From: Methanomassiliicoccus sp.
GTDB lineage: Archaea > Thermoplasmatota > Thermoplasmata > Methanomassiliicoccales > Methanomassiliicoccaceae
Direction of reading: 5' to 3'
NCBI GenBank assembly: GCA_016109435.1
Contig: JAEILR010000007.1
Span: 215,116 to 279,115 of the forward strand
Length of the DNA: 64,000 nucleotides
Position 1 is the stretch's first letter. The number at the start of each line of letters is the position of its first letter. Of the stretch, positions 17,528 to 26,014 are shown one piece after another. The notes beneath the pieces are model-generated. The model saw only the letters and a list, made by a program, of their open reading frames with translations, was not told the origin of the DNA and searched no databases. The translations under genes were made by a program, and so were the position numbers.

Positions 17528-18733
17528 ATGGGGAGCCAGCTGGTCCAGTTCGCCCTGGTCTGGTGGCTGACCGTGGAGACCGGCTCGGCCACCATCCTGG
17601 CCATCGCGTCGATCATGGGCATCTTGCCCCAGGTCTTCATCGCTCCGTTCGCCGGAGCATACGTCGATAGGTGGAACCGCAAGCGGGTGATGATCGCCGC
17701 CGACGGCCTCACCGCGCTGGTGACCGTGGCCCTGATGATCTCCTTCGCCCTGGGCACCCAGTCCATCATGCTGATCATGATCGTGCTGCTGCTCCGCTCC
17801 ACCTTCTCCGGGTTCCACTGGCCGGCGATGCAGGCCTCCACCACCCTGATGGTGCCCGAGGGCCACCTGGCCAGGATCAGCGGCCTCAACGAGTCGGTGC
17901 GGGGGCTGGCGTCCATCGCCGCCCCGCCGCTGGGAGCGGTCCTCATCGCCCTGCTGCCGATGTCCCTGGTGCTGTCGGTGGACGTCGTCACCGCGGCCAT
18001 CGCCATTCTCTCCCTGATGATGGTCCACATTCCCGAGGTACGGAAGGCCGAGCGGGGCAGGACCTCGGTGGGAGCGGACATGATAGAGGCGCTGCGGTAC
18101 ATCCGATCGTGGCACGGCGCCATCTGGCTCATCCTCTTGTTCATGTTCATCAACTTCCTCATCAATCCGGCGTTCGCCCTGCTGCCCCTCCTCACCCTCA
18201 GCCACTTCGGGGGCGGGGCCATCGAGTACGCCGCCCTGGAGTCCACCGCCGGAGTGGGCATGATCATCGGCGGCCTGGTGCTCGGCATCTGGGGGGGCTC
18301 CCGCCGCAAGATCGTCACCTGCATGGTCGCCACCGGGATCTGCGGGATCGGGGTATTCATGATCGGGCTGCTTCCCCCGACCGGCTACCTTCTGGCGGTG
18401 GTGGGGTGCCTGATCATCGGGCTCACCATCCCCATCATCAACGGCACCATCGTGGCCATCATGCAGAGGGGGGTCCGCGCGGACATGCAGGGCCGAGTGC
18501 TGGCGATACTGGGCAGCGGGGTGGCGGCGATGAGCCCGGTCGGCCTCATCCTGGCCGGCCCGATATCGGACATGATCGGCATCCAGATCTGGTTCGTCAT
18601 CGGCGGCGTGGCCATGGTGCTCGCCGCCGTCGTTTCGTGGTTCATACCCGCCATGATGCACATGGAGGACCGCGAGGTGGAGAAGGTCCAACTGGAACCG
18701 CCGACCCGCGGGGAGCGCGGAGAGATAGGTTGA
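17528..18733 (+). CDS. MFS exporter; 5' end disturbed, real N-terminus lies further upstream
   Basis: A major facilitator of the macrolide/enterobactin-exporter type with about 12 membrane segments. The motif DRWNRKRVM after segment 2 is the usual MFS loop. The ATG at 17528 sits inside the first membrane helix. The same frame is open back to 17459 and encodes NWTRRFFTVWTGQAFSLMG, the family's normal beginning, but has no ATG, GTG or TTG. A GTG at 17455 is one base out of frame. Removing a single G from the run GGGAAAA at 17469-17475 would join GTG-AAT-TAC to this frame and restore a normal start. Either a real frameshift, an assembly error or a very unusual start codon explains this. Confidence 0.78.
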   Translation: MGSQLVQFALVWWLTVETGSATILAIASIMGILPQVFIAPFAGAYVDRWNRKRVMIAADGLTALVTVALMISFALGTQSIMLIMIVLLLRSTFSGFHWPAMQASTTLMVPEGHLARISGLNESVRGLASIAAPPLGAVLIALLPMSLVLSVDVVTAAIAILSLMMVHIPEVRKAERGRTSVGADMIEALRYIRSWHGAIWLILLFMFINFLINPAFALLPLLTLSHFGGGAIEYAALESTAGVGMIIGGLVLGIWGGSRRKIVTCMVATGICGIGVFMIGLLPPTGYLLAVVGCLIIGLTIPIINGTIVAIMQRGVRADMQGRVLAILGSGVAAMSPVGLILAGPISDMIGIQIWFVIGGVAMVLAAVVSWFIPAMMHMEDREVEKVQLEPPTRGERGEIG

Positions 18734-18759
18734 TTGCCCCGACGTGACGATATTGTTCC

Positions 18760-20826
18760 GTGGAGCACGGCGGGCACGGAGGAACGGGCTCGGGAAGCGG
18801 GCACCAGGGCTATGGTGGGCAGGCGCCCCCCGCCCGGCGTGAAGGCCATGAGGGAAAGGGCGGAAGCGGACATGGCGGCGGAGGCCCGGCCCATGGCCAC
18901 GGGGACATGGCCAGGGACATGCTGCGCCGGTTCGTGGTCTGCCTGGTCCTGACCGTACCGATACTTATCCTCACTCCGGAGGTGCAGGGTCTCTTCGGCC
19001 TCTCCCTGGACGTCCCGTACGGCGACCTGTGGCTCCTTGCCCTCTCCACCGTGGTGTTCGTCTACGGCGGATGGCCGTTCCTCACCGGACTAGTCCGAGA
19101 GGTCCGCAACCGGCTTCCGGGCATGATGACCCTCATCGGACTGGCCATCAGCATCGCCTACGTCTACAGCGCGGCCTCGGTCCTGTACCTCGGCGGCTCG
19201 GTGTTCTTCTGGGAACTGGCCACGCTGATCGACGTCATGCTCCTCGGCCACTACCTGGAGATGCGCTCGGTGGCCGGGGCCTCCCGGGCCCTGGAGGAGC
19301 TGGCCAAGGTCCTCCCGGCGGAGGCCGACCTGCTGCGGGACGGCCAGGTGGTGAAGGTCCGCTCCGAGGAGCTGGGACCCGGGGACATGGTCCTGGTGCG
19401 GCCGGGGTCCAAGGTCCCCGCGGACGGCTCGGTGGTCGACGGTGTCAGCGAGGTTAACGAATCGCTGCTCACCGGGGAGTCCCGCCCCATCCCCAAGGCC
19501 CCGGGCCAGGAGGTCATCGGCGGCTCGGTCAACGGGGACGGCTCGCTGACGGTGAGGATCACCCGCACCGGCAGGGACACCTACCTGGGCCAGGTGGTCG
19601 ATCTCGTCCGCACCGCCCAGGAGAGCCGCTCCAGGAGCCAGGACCTCGCCGACCGCGCCGCTCTGGCCCTCACCATCATCGCCATCGTCAGCGGGGCGGT
19701 GACCTTCGCCGCGTGGCTGCTGTTCGACGGGGACGCCGGCTTCGCGGTGGAGAGGGCGGTCACGGTCATGGTCATCTGCTGCCCCCACGCTCTGGGCCTG
19801 GCCATACCCCTAGTGGTGGCCACCTCCACCGTCCTGGCGGCCCGCTCCGGCTTCCTGGTCCGGGAGCGCGACGCGTTCGAGAGGGCCAGGAACGTGGACG
19901 TGGTGGTGTTCGACAAGACCGGCACGCTCACCGAGGGCGACTTCGGCCTGGTGGCGATCAAGCCGGCGGAGGGAGTAGGAGAGGACGACGCGCTGCGCCT
20001 GGCCGCGGCGGTGGAGGCGTCGTCGGAGCATTCCATCGCCCGGGGCATCCTCGACGCCGCCAGGGCGCGCGGCCTGTCGTGGAGCGAAGCCACGAACTAC
20101 CGCAACATCCCCGGCCGGGGGGCGGTGGCCACCGTGGACGGGGAGGAGCACGCCATGCTGTCGCCCTCGGCCCTGGAGGATCATGGGGTTAAAGAGAACG
20201 TCCCGGACATCGCCGAGCTGGCCCGCGGAGGCCGCACCGTGGTCCTCCTGACCCGCGGCCGCCGGGCGCTGGCGGCCTTCGCCCTGGCCGACCGGACCAG
20301 GAAGGAGTCCGCCGAGGCGATCTCCCGCCTGAGGTCGGAGGGCGTGAGGACGATGATGATCACCGGGGACAGCGACGAGGTCGCGGCGGAGGTCACCAGG
20401 GAGTTGGGGATCGACGAGTACCGGGCTGCGGTGCCCCCGGCGGGCAAGGCCGCGGTGGTCCAGGAGATGCAGGGCGGGAGCGTGGTGGCCATGGTCGGCG
20501 ACGGCATCAACGACGCACCGGCGCTGGTGCAGGCGGACGTGGGCATCGCCATCGGGGCCGGCACCGACGTCGCGGTGGGCTCAGCGGACATCATCCTCAT
20601 ACGGGACGATCCGCGGGACGTGCCGGCGATCATCGCCCTGTCCCGGAGGACCTACTCCAAGATGGTGCAGAACCTCATCTACGCCACCGGCTACAACGCC
20701 GTCGCCATCCCCCTGGCCGCCGGAGCGCTGGCGCCCTGGGGCATTGTGCTCACCCCCGCCGCGGGGGCCGCCCTGATGAGCATATCCACGATCGTGGTGG
20801 CGGTCAACGCCCGCCTGCTGCGCTAG
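18760..20826 (+). CDS. copB: heavy-metal P-type ATPase, CopB-type with CPH motif
   Basis: A 688-residue P1B-type ATPase that pumps metal ions out of the cytoplasm. It starts with a His/Gly-rich metal-binding tail of about 50 residues, in place of CxxC domains. It has the actuator motif TGES, the membrane metal site Cys341-Pro342-His343, the phosphorylated Asp385 in DKTGT, HP near 430 (EHSIARG) and GDGINDAPAL. CPH with a His-rich tail is the P1B-3 (CopB) pattern, associated with copper or silver. The start is GTG at 18760, 26 bp after the exporter gene. Confidence 0.9.
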   Translation: MEHGGHGGTGSGSGHQGYGGQAPPARREGHEGKGGSGHGGGGPAHGHGDMARDMLRRFVVCLVLTVPILILTPEVQGLFGLSLDVPYGDLWLLALSTVVFVYGGWPFLTGLVREVRNRLPGMMTLIGLAISIAYVYSAASVLYLGGSVFFWELATLIDVMLLGHYLEMRSVAGASRALEELAKVLPAEADLLRDGQVVKVRSEELGPGDMVLVRPGSKVPADGSVVDGVSEVNESLLTGESRPIPKAPGQEVIGGSVNGDGSLTVRITRTGRDTYLGQVVDLVRTAQESRSRSQDLADRAALALTIIAIVSGAVTFAAWLLFDGDAGFAVERAVTVMVICCPHALGLAIPLVVATSTVLAARSGFLVRERDAFERARNVDVVVFDKTGTLTEGDFGLVAIKPAEGVGEDDALRLAAAVEASSEHSIARGILDAARARGLSWSEATNYRNIPGRGAVATVDGEEHAMLSPSALEDHGVKENVPDIAELARGGRTVVLLTRGRRALAAFALADRTRKESAEAISRLRSEGVRTMMITGDSDEVAAEVTRELGIDEYRAAVPPAGKAAVVQEMQGGSVVAMVGDGINDAPALVQADVGIAIGAGTDVAVGSADIILIRDDPRDVPAIIALSRRTYSKMVQNLIYATGYNAVAIPLAAGALAPWGIVLTPAAGAALMSISTIVVAVNARLLR

Positions 20827-20857
20827 TGTTATCTAACCGCGCGGCGTGGGGTGTATC

Positions 20858-21241
20858 ATGCGCTGCTCCCACTGCCGCAAGTGCTGCCAGGACACCATGA
20901 TGGAGCTATGCGAGGCGGACATGGCCAGGCTGGAGAGGCGCGGGCACCGCCGCCAGGATTTCAGCTACATCGGCGTGGACGGCATACCCCGGCTGAGGAA
21001 CGTGGGGACATGGTGCTTTTTCTACGACGAGGAGAAGAGAAGGTGCAGGGAGTATGCCTCCCGCCCCCTGGGATGCGCCCTCTACCCGGTCAACGTGGAC
21101 CAGGACGGCGTCCCGGTCATCGACGGCCTGTGCCCGGAGGCCGGGAGCATCGATGGCAAGGAGCTGCAGCTCAAAGGGAAAAGGTTGCGGATGCTCCTGG
21201 CCACCATTGACGCGGAGGCCCGCAGGCGGGCTACCGAATAG
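20858..21241 (+). CDS. YkgJ-type cysteine-cluster protein
   Basis: A 127-residue protein with the CxxCxxCC pattern at the N-terminus (CSHCRKCC), a middle WCFFYDEEKRRCREYASRPLGC segment (in parts: RCREY, RPLGC) and a further Cys in DGLCPEA. These cysteines define the YkgJ family, predicted to bind a metal or Fe-S cluster. The ATG at 20858 is favoured over a GTG at 20846. It lies 31 bp after copB on the same strand. It overlaps the convergent ROK kinase gene by 11 bases. Confidence 0.75.
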   Translation: MRCSHCRKCCQDTMMELCEADMARLERRGHRRQDFSYIGVDGIPRLRNVGTWCFFYDEEKRRCREYASRPLGCALYPVNVDQDGVPVIDGLCPEAGSIDGKELQLKGKRLRMLLATIDAEARRRATE

Positions 21242-22169
21242 CGAGGGTCGCCGCGCCCACCACCCCGGCGAGGTCGCCGAGGGACGGCCTCTCGATCCTC
21301 AGCCCGTCCAGCGCCGATCGGAGGCACAGCTCCAGGCTGCGATCGGCGACCATCTCGAACAGGGAGGGAAATCCGGACATCACTGGGCCTCCCAGGACGA
21401 CCACGGTGGGGTTCAGGGAGTTGATCGTGCTGGCCACCGCCGAGGACAGCGCCTCGGCCATGCCATCGCGGACCTCCAGGGCGTAGGTGTCCCCGTCGAC
21501 GGCGGCCCCGGCCACCGTCCGGGCGTCGATAAGGTCCAGGTCCCCCGCCGCCCGAAGGGCAGTGGAGATGGTGGGATCGTCGGCCAGCTCCTGGCGCACC
21601 CGGGCGGCGAGGTTCGCTCCGCCGGCGTACGCTTCCACGCACCCCCGGCGTCCGCAGGAGCACATCGGACCGTCCATCTGCACGGAGATGTGGCCGAGAT
21701 GCCCGCCGCAGCCGGAGGCGCCTTCCAGGAGGTGCCCGCCGATGATGGCCCCTCCCCCGATGCCCGTGCCTACGTAGAAGCACACCATGTCCGTCGAGCC
21801 GGCCCCCGCCCCGAACCTCCACTCGCCGAAGGTGGCCATGGTGACGTCGTTGCGCAGGACCGCCGGTAGGCCGGTGGCAGAGGACAGCATCTCCCCGAAC
21901 GGCACGTCCGGCCACCACAGGTTGGGACCGTAGCGCACCAATCCCCGGAGGATATCGCACTGGCCGGCGATGCCCACTCCCAGTCCCCCGGCCTGTTCGC
22001 CTTCCGAGAGCTCGTCCACGGCGGACCTGACCTGCTCGACGACCCCCCGGGGACCGCCCGGAACGTCGGTGCGTTCCCGCAGCACTTTCACCGGGACGCC
22101 GCCCTCGACCCTGGCGGCCCTCAGGTTGGTGCGGCCGATATCGATCCCTATGGTCCACTTCGCCGGCAT
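21231..22169 (-). CDS. ROK-family sugar kinase (glucokinase-like)
   Basis: ATP-dependent phosphorylation of a hexose such as glucose or N-acetyl-sugar. The 312-residue protein has the phosphate-binding IDIGRTNLRAARV at the N-terminus, the catalytic region LRNDVTMATFGEW, GTGIGGGAIIGG, and the ROK zinc motif CSCGRRGCVEAYAGG. There is no N-terminal HTH, so it is a kinase and not a NagC-type repressor. The ATG at 22169 starts MPAKWTIGIDIG; a further upstream start adds unrelated residues. Substrate is not readable from sequence. Confidence 0.88.
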   Translation of the reverse strand: MPAKWTIGIDIGRTNLRAARVEGGVPVKVLRERTDVPGGPRGVVEQVRSAVDELSEGEQAGGLGVGIAGQCDILRGLVRYGPNLWWPDVPFGEMLSSATGLPAVLRNDVTMATFGEWRFGAGAGSTDMVCFYVGTGIGGGAIIGGHLLEGASGCGGHLGHISVQMDGPMCSCGRRGCVEAYAGGANLAARVRQELADDPTISTALRAAGDLDLIDARTVAGAAVDGDTYALEVRDGMAEALSSAVASTINSLNPTVVVLGGPVMSGFPSLFEMVADRSLELCLRSALDGLRIERPSLGDLAGVVGAATLAIR

Positions 22170-22354
22170 GAACGTGACAATGCCTCCCAGAAATAATAGG
22201 TTGCGCTGCTGTTCGTTACACAATGGCGGAGTCGCACCGCCTGGTTCGGGGACCCGCCTATTCCGATGATCGTCGCCCGATCATCGATGGGGTCGAACGT
22301 GCCCTCATCGGCCGCCGACAACGGGCCATTATCGACATCTGGATATAATGAGCT

Positions 22355-22366
22355 AAATTTTATATC
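22355..22366 (+). promoter_or_regulatory. TATA box of the zinc-ribbon membrane protein gene
   Basis: AAATTTTATATCC stands about 42 bp before the ATG at 22403, and a strong GGAGGAGAGG ribosome site lies between. Confidence 0.55.
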
Positions 22367-22402
22367 CGCCAGCTTTCTAAGCGGCGGGCAGGAGGAGAGG
22401 AT

Positions 22403-23014
22403 ATGAGATGCACCAATTGTGGTAATGAGAACAGCGGAGGCTCGGCGTTCTGCATGGAGTGCGGCACCCGCCTGGGCGCTGCGGCCGTTCCTGCCGCCCA
22501 GCCCGCAAACGGAACGCCCCCGCCGGCCCCTCAGCCTGCCCAACCGCAGAACTGGCAGCCGGCATACGCGCAGGCGCCGCAGAACATGTCGCAGCAGTAC
22601 GACCAGGGCCCCCCGCCCGGATATGTGCCACCGTACCAGCAGGTTAGGCCGAGGAACGTGCCCACGGTGAGGACCCTCCACCTGGGAGAGGTCCTCCTGC
22701 TGATCGCCGGAGCGTTCCTGATCGGTGTCGGATTCGACAACCTGGAAGGATTCTACAGGGCCCAGTATATTCTCCTGGGGCTCGTTTCGCTGGTCGGAGG
22801 CCTGATCTTCCTGGGCAAGGTCATCGTGCCCGACATGCTCAGACCGCTGGACCAGTTCATGGACCTGCTCATCCTCGGTATGTCCGGCCTGTTCGTGCTG
22901 TGGGGACTGGTCGCCGTGTTCGCCGATAACGCCGGTTGGCTCGGCGGCTTCCTGGTTTCCGCCGGCCTGCTGGGCCTGGCCTCGGCCGGACTGAAGATGG
23001 GCATCCTGAAGTGA
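22403..23014 (+). CDS. zinc-ribbon membrane protein, unknown function
   Basis: A 203-residue protein with an N-terminal zinc ribbon (CTNCG...CMECG, residues 3-21), a proline/alanine/glutamine-rich linker (about 28-90), and a membrane part of about four segments (from LGEVLLLIAGAFLIGVG to the end). Ribbon-linker-membrane proteins are frequent in archaea and have no assigned function. It stands alone with its own TATA box, ribosome site and terminator. Confidence 0.7.
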   Translation: MRCTNCGNENSGGSAFCMECGTRLGAAAVPAAQPANGTPPPAPQPAQPQNWQPAYAQAPQNMSQQYDQGPPPGYVPPYQQVRPRNVPTVRTLHLGEVLLLIAGAFLIGVGFDNLEGFYRAQYILLGLVSLVGGLIFLGKVIVPDMLRPLDQFMDLLILGMSGLFVLWGLVAVFADNAGWLGGFLVSAGLLGLASAGLKMGILK

Positions 23015-23022
23015 GGCCTAAC

Positions 23023-23044
23023 GGGCGCGTCCGCGCCCCTTTTT
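23023..23044 (+). terminator. hairpin terminator
   Basis: GGGCGC (23023-23028) pairs with GCGCCC (23033-23038) around GTCC, followed by a C and five T. It ends the zinc-ribbon membrane protein gene and lies just before the convergent stop at 23056. Confidence 0.65.
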
Positions 23045-23055
23045 CCTGTTCTCAG

Positions 23056-23739
23056 CTACTGTCCGATCTCGTCCAGCAATGCCGTGAGGCCGCTCAGCGC
23101 TCTCCCGCCGCGCGCGCTCAGGGAGTACGCGCCCCGGCCCTCCCGCTCGATGTACCCGCCCTCCATCAACACTTTGAGGTGGAACTGGAGGTGCCCCTTC
23201 TGCAGGTCCAGGGCCCGGCCCAGGGAGGCGAGGCCCTCGTCGCCGCGGGACAGGCGCTGGAGTATCGATATGCGCAGGGCGTTGGACAGCGGTCCGAGGG
23301 CCGCCTCCGCCGCCCGGGGGGAGAGGTCCCCGCCTGGCGGCCGCGCCGACCTGACCTCCATCGGCGTCACCCGCAGCACGTGGTTGTAACTGTCCAGATA
23401 GGAACGCAGCTGGACCTCCAGGCCGTCGGCGAGGTCCCTGAGGTCCGGCCTCTCGCGCACCGCTCTCCAGGCGCTGTTCCGCTCGATGAACCGCATCGCG
23501 TCCCTCCTGCCGTCATGCTCGAACACCTCCAGGACGGCGTCCGACCAGTCCACCAGGACGTCCCTGCAGCGGCGGTCGGCGATCCCCGCCCGATCGATCC
23601 TCTCCACCAGCACCGGCCGCACCTGGCCGGCGAACACTCTCCTGACCTCCTCGTCGCGGAGGTTGAAGAACGAGTCGTTTAGGTTCCTGACCTCCGAGCG
23701 CAATGCCTCGATCTGCTGGCGCAGGTCCTCGTTGCTCAT
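23056..23739 (-). CDS. ArsR-like winged-helix transcription regulator
   Basis: 227 residues. The C-terminal third (about 150-225) is a winged helix-turn-helix of the ArsR type (NALRISILQRLSRGDEGLASLGRAL, then LQFHLKVLMEGGYIEREGRGAYSLSARG, quoted in parts). The N-terminal half starts with a short coiled coil (EDLRQQIEALRSEVRNLND) and may sense a signal or dimerise. The ATG at 23739 gives MSNEDLRQQ; upstream residues are out of keeping. It is divergent from the DUF1638 gene over a 100-bp AT-rich region and may control it. Confidence 0.8.
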   Translation of the reverse strand: MSNEDLRQQIEALRSEVRNLNDSFFNLRDEEVRRVFAGQVRPVLVERIDRAGIADRRCRDVLVDWSDAVLEVFEHDGRRDAMRFIERNSAWRAVRERPDLRDLADGLEVQLRSYLDSYNHVLRVTPMEVRSARPPGGDLSPRAAEAALGPLSNALRISILQRLSRGDEGLASLGRALDLQKGHLQFHLKVLMEGGYIEREGRGAYSLSARGGRALSGLTALLDEIGQ

Positions 23740-23839
23740 GCCGTCACCGTAATAGAAAAGTATAACTTCAAAATACTTTAATATTACTATCGACGTTCGG
23801 TCATATGCGGTACTTGAGCCGTATTGGAAGGTGAATAGG
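23740..23839. promoter_or_regulatory. divergent promoter region between regulator and DUF1638 gene
   Basis: A/T-rich from 23753 to 23791 (TATAACTTCAAAATACTTTAATATTACTAT). CTTTAATATTAC can serve as TATA for the plus-strand gene with a leader near 30 bases, and its reverse complement for the minus-strand regulator. A GGAAGGTG ribosome site precedes the ATG at 23840. Confidence 0.5.
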
Positions 23840-24478
23840 ATGAAGATAGGGATAATCGCCTGCGAGACCTTCGAGCGGGGGCTCGAAGAGATCATCCGTG
23901 ACGATCCGGACATCGTACACAAGGAGTACCTGGAGTTCGGCCTGCACGAGTACCCTGAGAACCTGAAGAAGACGGTCATAGAGAAGGTCAACTCGCTGGA
24001 AGGCAAGGTGGACGCCGTGCTGCTCGGCTACGGCATCTGCAACTCGCTGCGGGACATAACCGCCCAGATGACGGTGCCGACGATCCAGCTGGTGGGGGAC
24101 GACTGCATCGGGGTGCTCATCACTCCCCAGGAGTACGACCGGGAAAGGAAGATCTGCGCCGGAACGATGTACCACACCCCCTATTTCGCCAAGATGAACC
24201 GCGACTGGTTCGAGCGGAAGGTCAGGGAGCAGATGCCCAACTATGAGGAGCTGGGCCTGGACCTGGACTGGTACCTGCAGAAGATGTTCGAGGGGTATTC
24301 GCGCGTATTGTTCATCGACGACGGCCTGGGGGAGATGGAACCGTTCGAGGCGCTGTCCCGCCAGTTCGCGGCCGAACTTCACCTGAGGTACGAGAGGCGG
24401 TGCGGGACACTGGAGCTGCTGACCGACGGGCTGGCGAGGACCAAGGAACTGGCCCGCGGCGTCGATGATGAAAGCTAG
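23840..24478 (+). CDS. DUF1638 family protein
   Basis: A soluble 212-residue protein starting MKIGIIACETFERGLEEII with the DUF1638 pattern: GLHEYPENL, then DAVLLGYGICNSLRDI, PTIQLVGDDCIGVLITPQEY, and GTMYHTPYF. Family members are frequent in methylotrophic methanogens and corrinoid-methyltransferase-bearing bacteria, but the reaction is unknown to me. It is alone, divergent from an ArsR-like regulator. A GTG at 23831 is also in frame; the ATG fits the family start better. Confidence 0.8.
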   Translation: MKIGIIACETFERGLEEIIRDDPDIVHKEYLEFGLHEYPENLKKTVIEKVNSLEGKVDAVLLGYGICNSLRDITAQMTVPTIQLVGDDCIGVLITPQEYDRERKICAGTMYHTPYFAKMNRDWFERKVREQMPNYEELGLDLDWYLQKMFEGYSRVLFIDDGLGEMEPFEALSRQFAAELHLRYERRCGTLELLTDGLARTKELARGVDDES

Positions 24479-24481
24479 TGC

Positions 24482-24958
24482 TCAAGGCCGGACCATGTAC
24501 GCCGCCGCCCTGCCCGGCGGATATTCGAGCCGGCGGTCGCGGCGGAACCCGTGGCGGGCCCAGAACGGCTCGGTGAGCTGCACCGCGACCAGGGCGCAGG
24601 CGTTAAGGTCCATCCTCCGGGCGATGCCCAGGGCGGCGTCGACGAGGTCGGCGGACAGGCCACGGCCGCGGCGATCGGCGCGGACCGCCAGGTCGTGTAT
24701 GTACAGGCAGTCGGGGCTCGTCGGAAGAGCGAGGTCGGCGGCGTGCAGGGGCGCCGCCTCCCCGAGGGTCCAGGGGTGGCAGAACAGGTACGCCACCAGC
24801 GAGCCGTCCTCGACCGCGCCGAGGGCGCCAGGAGGAAAGAGGTCCAGCTTGCGGGCGAACGCCTCCACCGGCTCCAGGTATTCTTCGGCGTAGGCGCTCC
24901 GCTGGACGCGGAGGACCTCCGGAAGATCGGACGGCCGCAGAGGGCGGACGGGGCTCAT
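24482..24958 (-). CDS. GNAT-family N-acetyltransferase
   Basis: A 158-residue acyl-CoA-dependent acetyltransferase. The acetyl-CoA site is LYIHDLAVRADRRGRGLSADLVDAAL (the RxxGxG/A loop RRGRGL), and the C-terminal PFWARHGFRRD matches the family's beta-bulge ending. The ATG at 24958 has GAGGAGGG immediately upstream. It follows the aldo/keto reductase gene by 46 bp on the same strand. Substrate unknown. Confidence 0.84.
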   Translation of the reverse strand: MSPVRPLRPSDLPEVLRVQRSAYAEEYLEPVEAFARKLDLFPPGALGAVEDGSLVAYLFCHPWTLGEAAPLHAADLALPTSPDCLYIHDLAVRADRRGRGLSADLVDAALGIARRMDLNACALVAVQLTEPFWARHGFRRDRRLEYPPGRAAAYMVRP

Positions 24959-25004
24959 TGCCCTCCTCACCGGCCGGGCGCAGATAAACGTGCCGGAGCG
25001 TCCA

Positions 25005-25952
25005 TCACCTGCTCGGGCCGAGCCACTGGGGGTTCTGCACGGTGCTGTCGTGCTGGTGCGTGATCTTGTAGCTCTCGAAGCGACCGTCGGCGGCTACCGC
25101 GGCGGTGCGGTCCCGCAGCGCGTCCATCTCCTCGTCGCTCAGCTGCCTGAAGGTACGTCCGGCGTCGATCGTCAGGTCCAGCACGTTCATGGAGTCGAGG
25201 CCGATGATCACCGTGCTGGTCGGCAGGCTGAGAGCATAGTGGATGCACTCCGTCGGGCCGACGGTGTTCGTTCCCATTATGTCCCCGGCGCCCAGGGCCT
25301 TCATGCCCAGCACCCCCGCGCCCATTTTGACCAGCCGGGGGAGAAGCTCGCGCTCGAAGCTCCGAAAGTGCCAGTCCATCACGTTCAGCGGCAGCTGCAC
25401 GGTGTCGAAGCGGATGCCCACGTCCTCGGCGAGGTCCAGCATCCGGCCGAGGACCTCGGGGCTCTTGTGGCCGGTGAACCCGATGAACCGGGTGAGACCC
25501 TCGTCCCGGGCCTCCAGGACCGCCTCCATCGCTCCCCCGGAGGCGAACACCCTCTCGGGGTCGTCATCGTGGATGACCTCGTGGACCTGCAGCAGGTCGA
25601 CATGGTCCGTGCGCAGCCGCTGCAGCGAGGTGTTCAGCTGCTCTCGGGCGGTCCGCTGGTCGCGGCCGTCGACCTTGGTCATCAGGAAGACCTTCTCCAG
25701 GTAGCCGTCCTCGAGGGCCCGGCCCATGCGCGTCTCGCTCCGTCCCTCCTGGTAGTCCCAGCTGTTGTCCATGAAGTCTATCCCGGAGTCGATGGCCTTT
25801 CGGATCAGCCGGACGATATCTTCGTCCGACTGCTCGACCTTGCCGATGTGCCATCCTCCCAGGCCGATGGCCGAGACCGCCGCCCCGGTGCGTCCGAGCG
25901 GGCGGCGGGGGATGCTTGCATGGGTGACCGGATCATCGATGTCACGGTTCAT
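25005..25952 (-). CDS. aldo/keto reductase
   Basis: NAD(P)H-linked reductase of aldehydes or ketones with the TIM-barrel AKR fold, 315 residues. The start RRPLGRTGAAVSAIGLGGWHIG is typical; the catalytic set is Asp in IDFMDNSWDYQEG, its Tyr, Lys in FLMTKVDGR and His in LLQVHEVIHDDD. The cofactor end (TSTVIIGLDSMNVL) is present. No cysteine cluster at the C-terminus, unlike ferredoxin-linked members. It precedes the GNAT gene. Confidence 0.9.
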   Translation of the reverse strand: MNRDIDDPVTHASIPRRPLGRTGAAVSAIGLGGWHIGKVEQSDEDIVRLIRKAIDSGIDFMDNSWDYQEGRSETRMGRALEDGYLEKVFLMTKVDGRDQRTAREQLNTSLQRLRTDHVDLLQVHEVIHDDDPERVFASGGAMEAVLEARDEGLTRFIGFTGHKSPEVLGRMLDLAEDVGIRFDTVQLPLNVMDWHFRSFERELLPRLVKMGAGVLGMKALGAGDIMGTNTVGPTECIHYALSLPTSTVIIGLDSMNVLDLTIDAGRTFRQLSDEEMDALRDRTAAVAADGRFESYKITHQHDSTVQNPQWLGPSR

Positions 25953-26014
25953 AGGATGTGACTACTTTCAGCGAAGGCAGATGTACCTTTTCCCGGGGAG
26001 CGGCCGCTCCGAGC

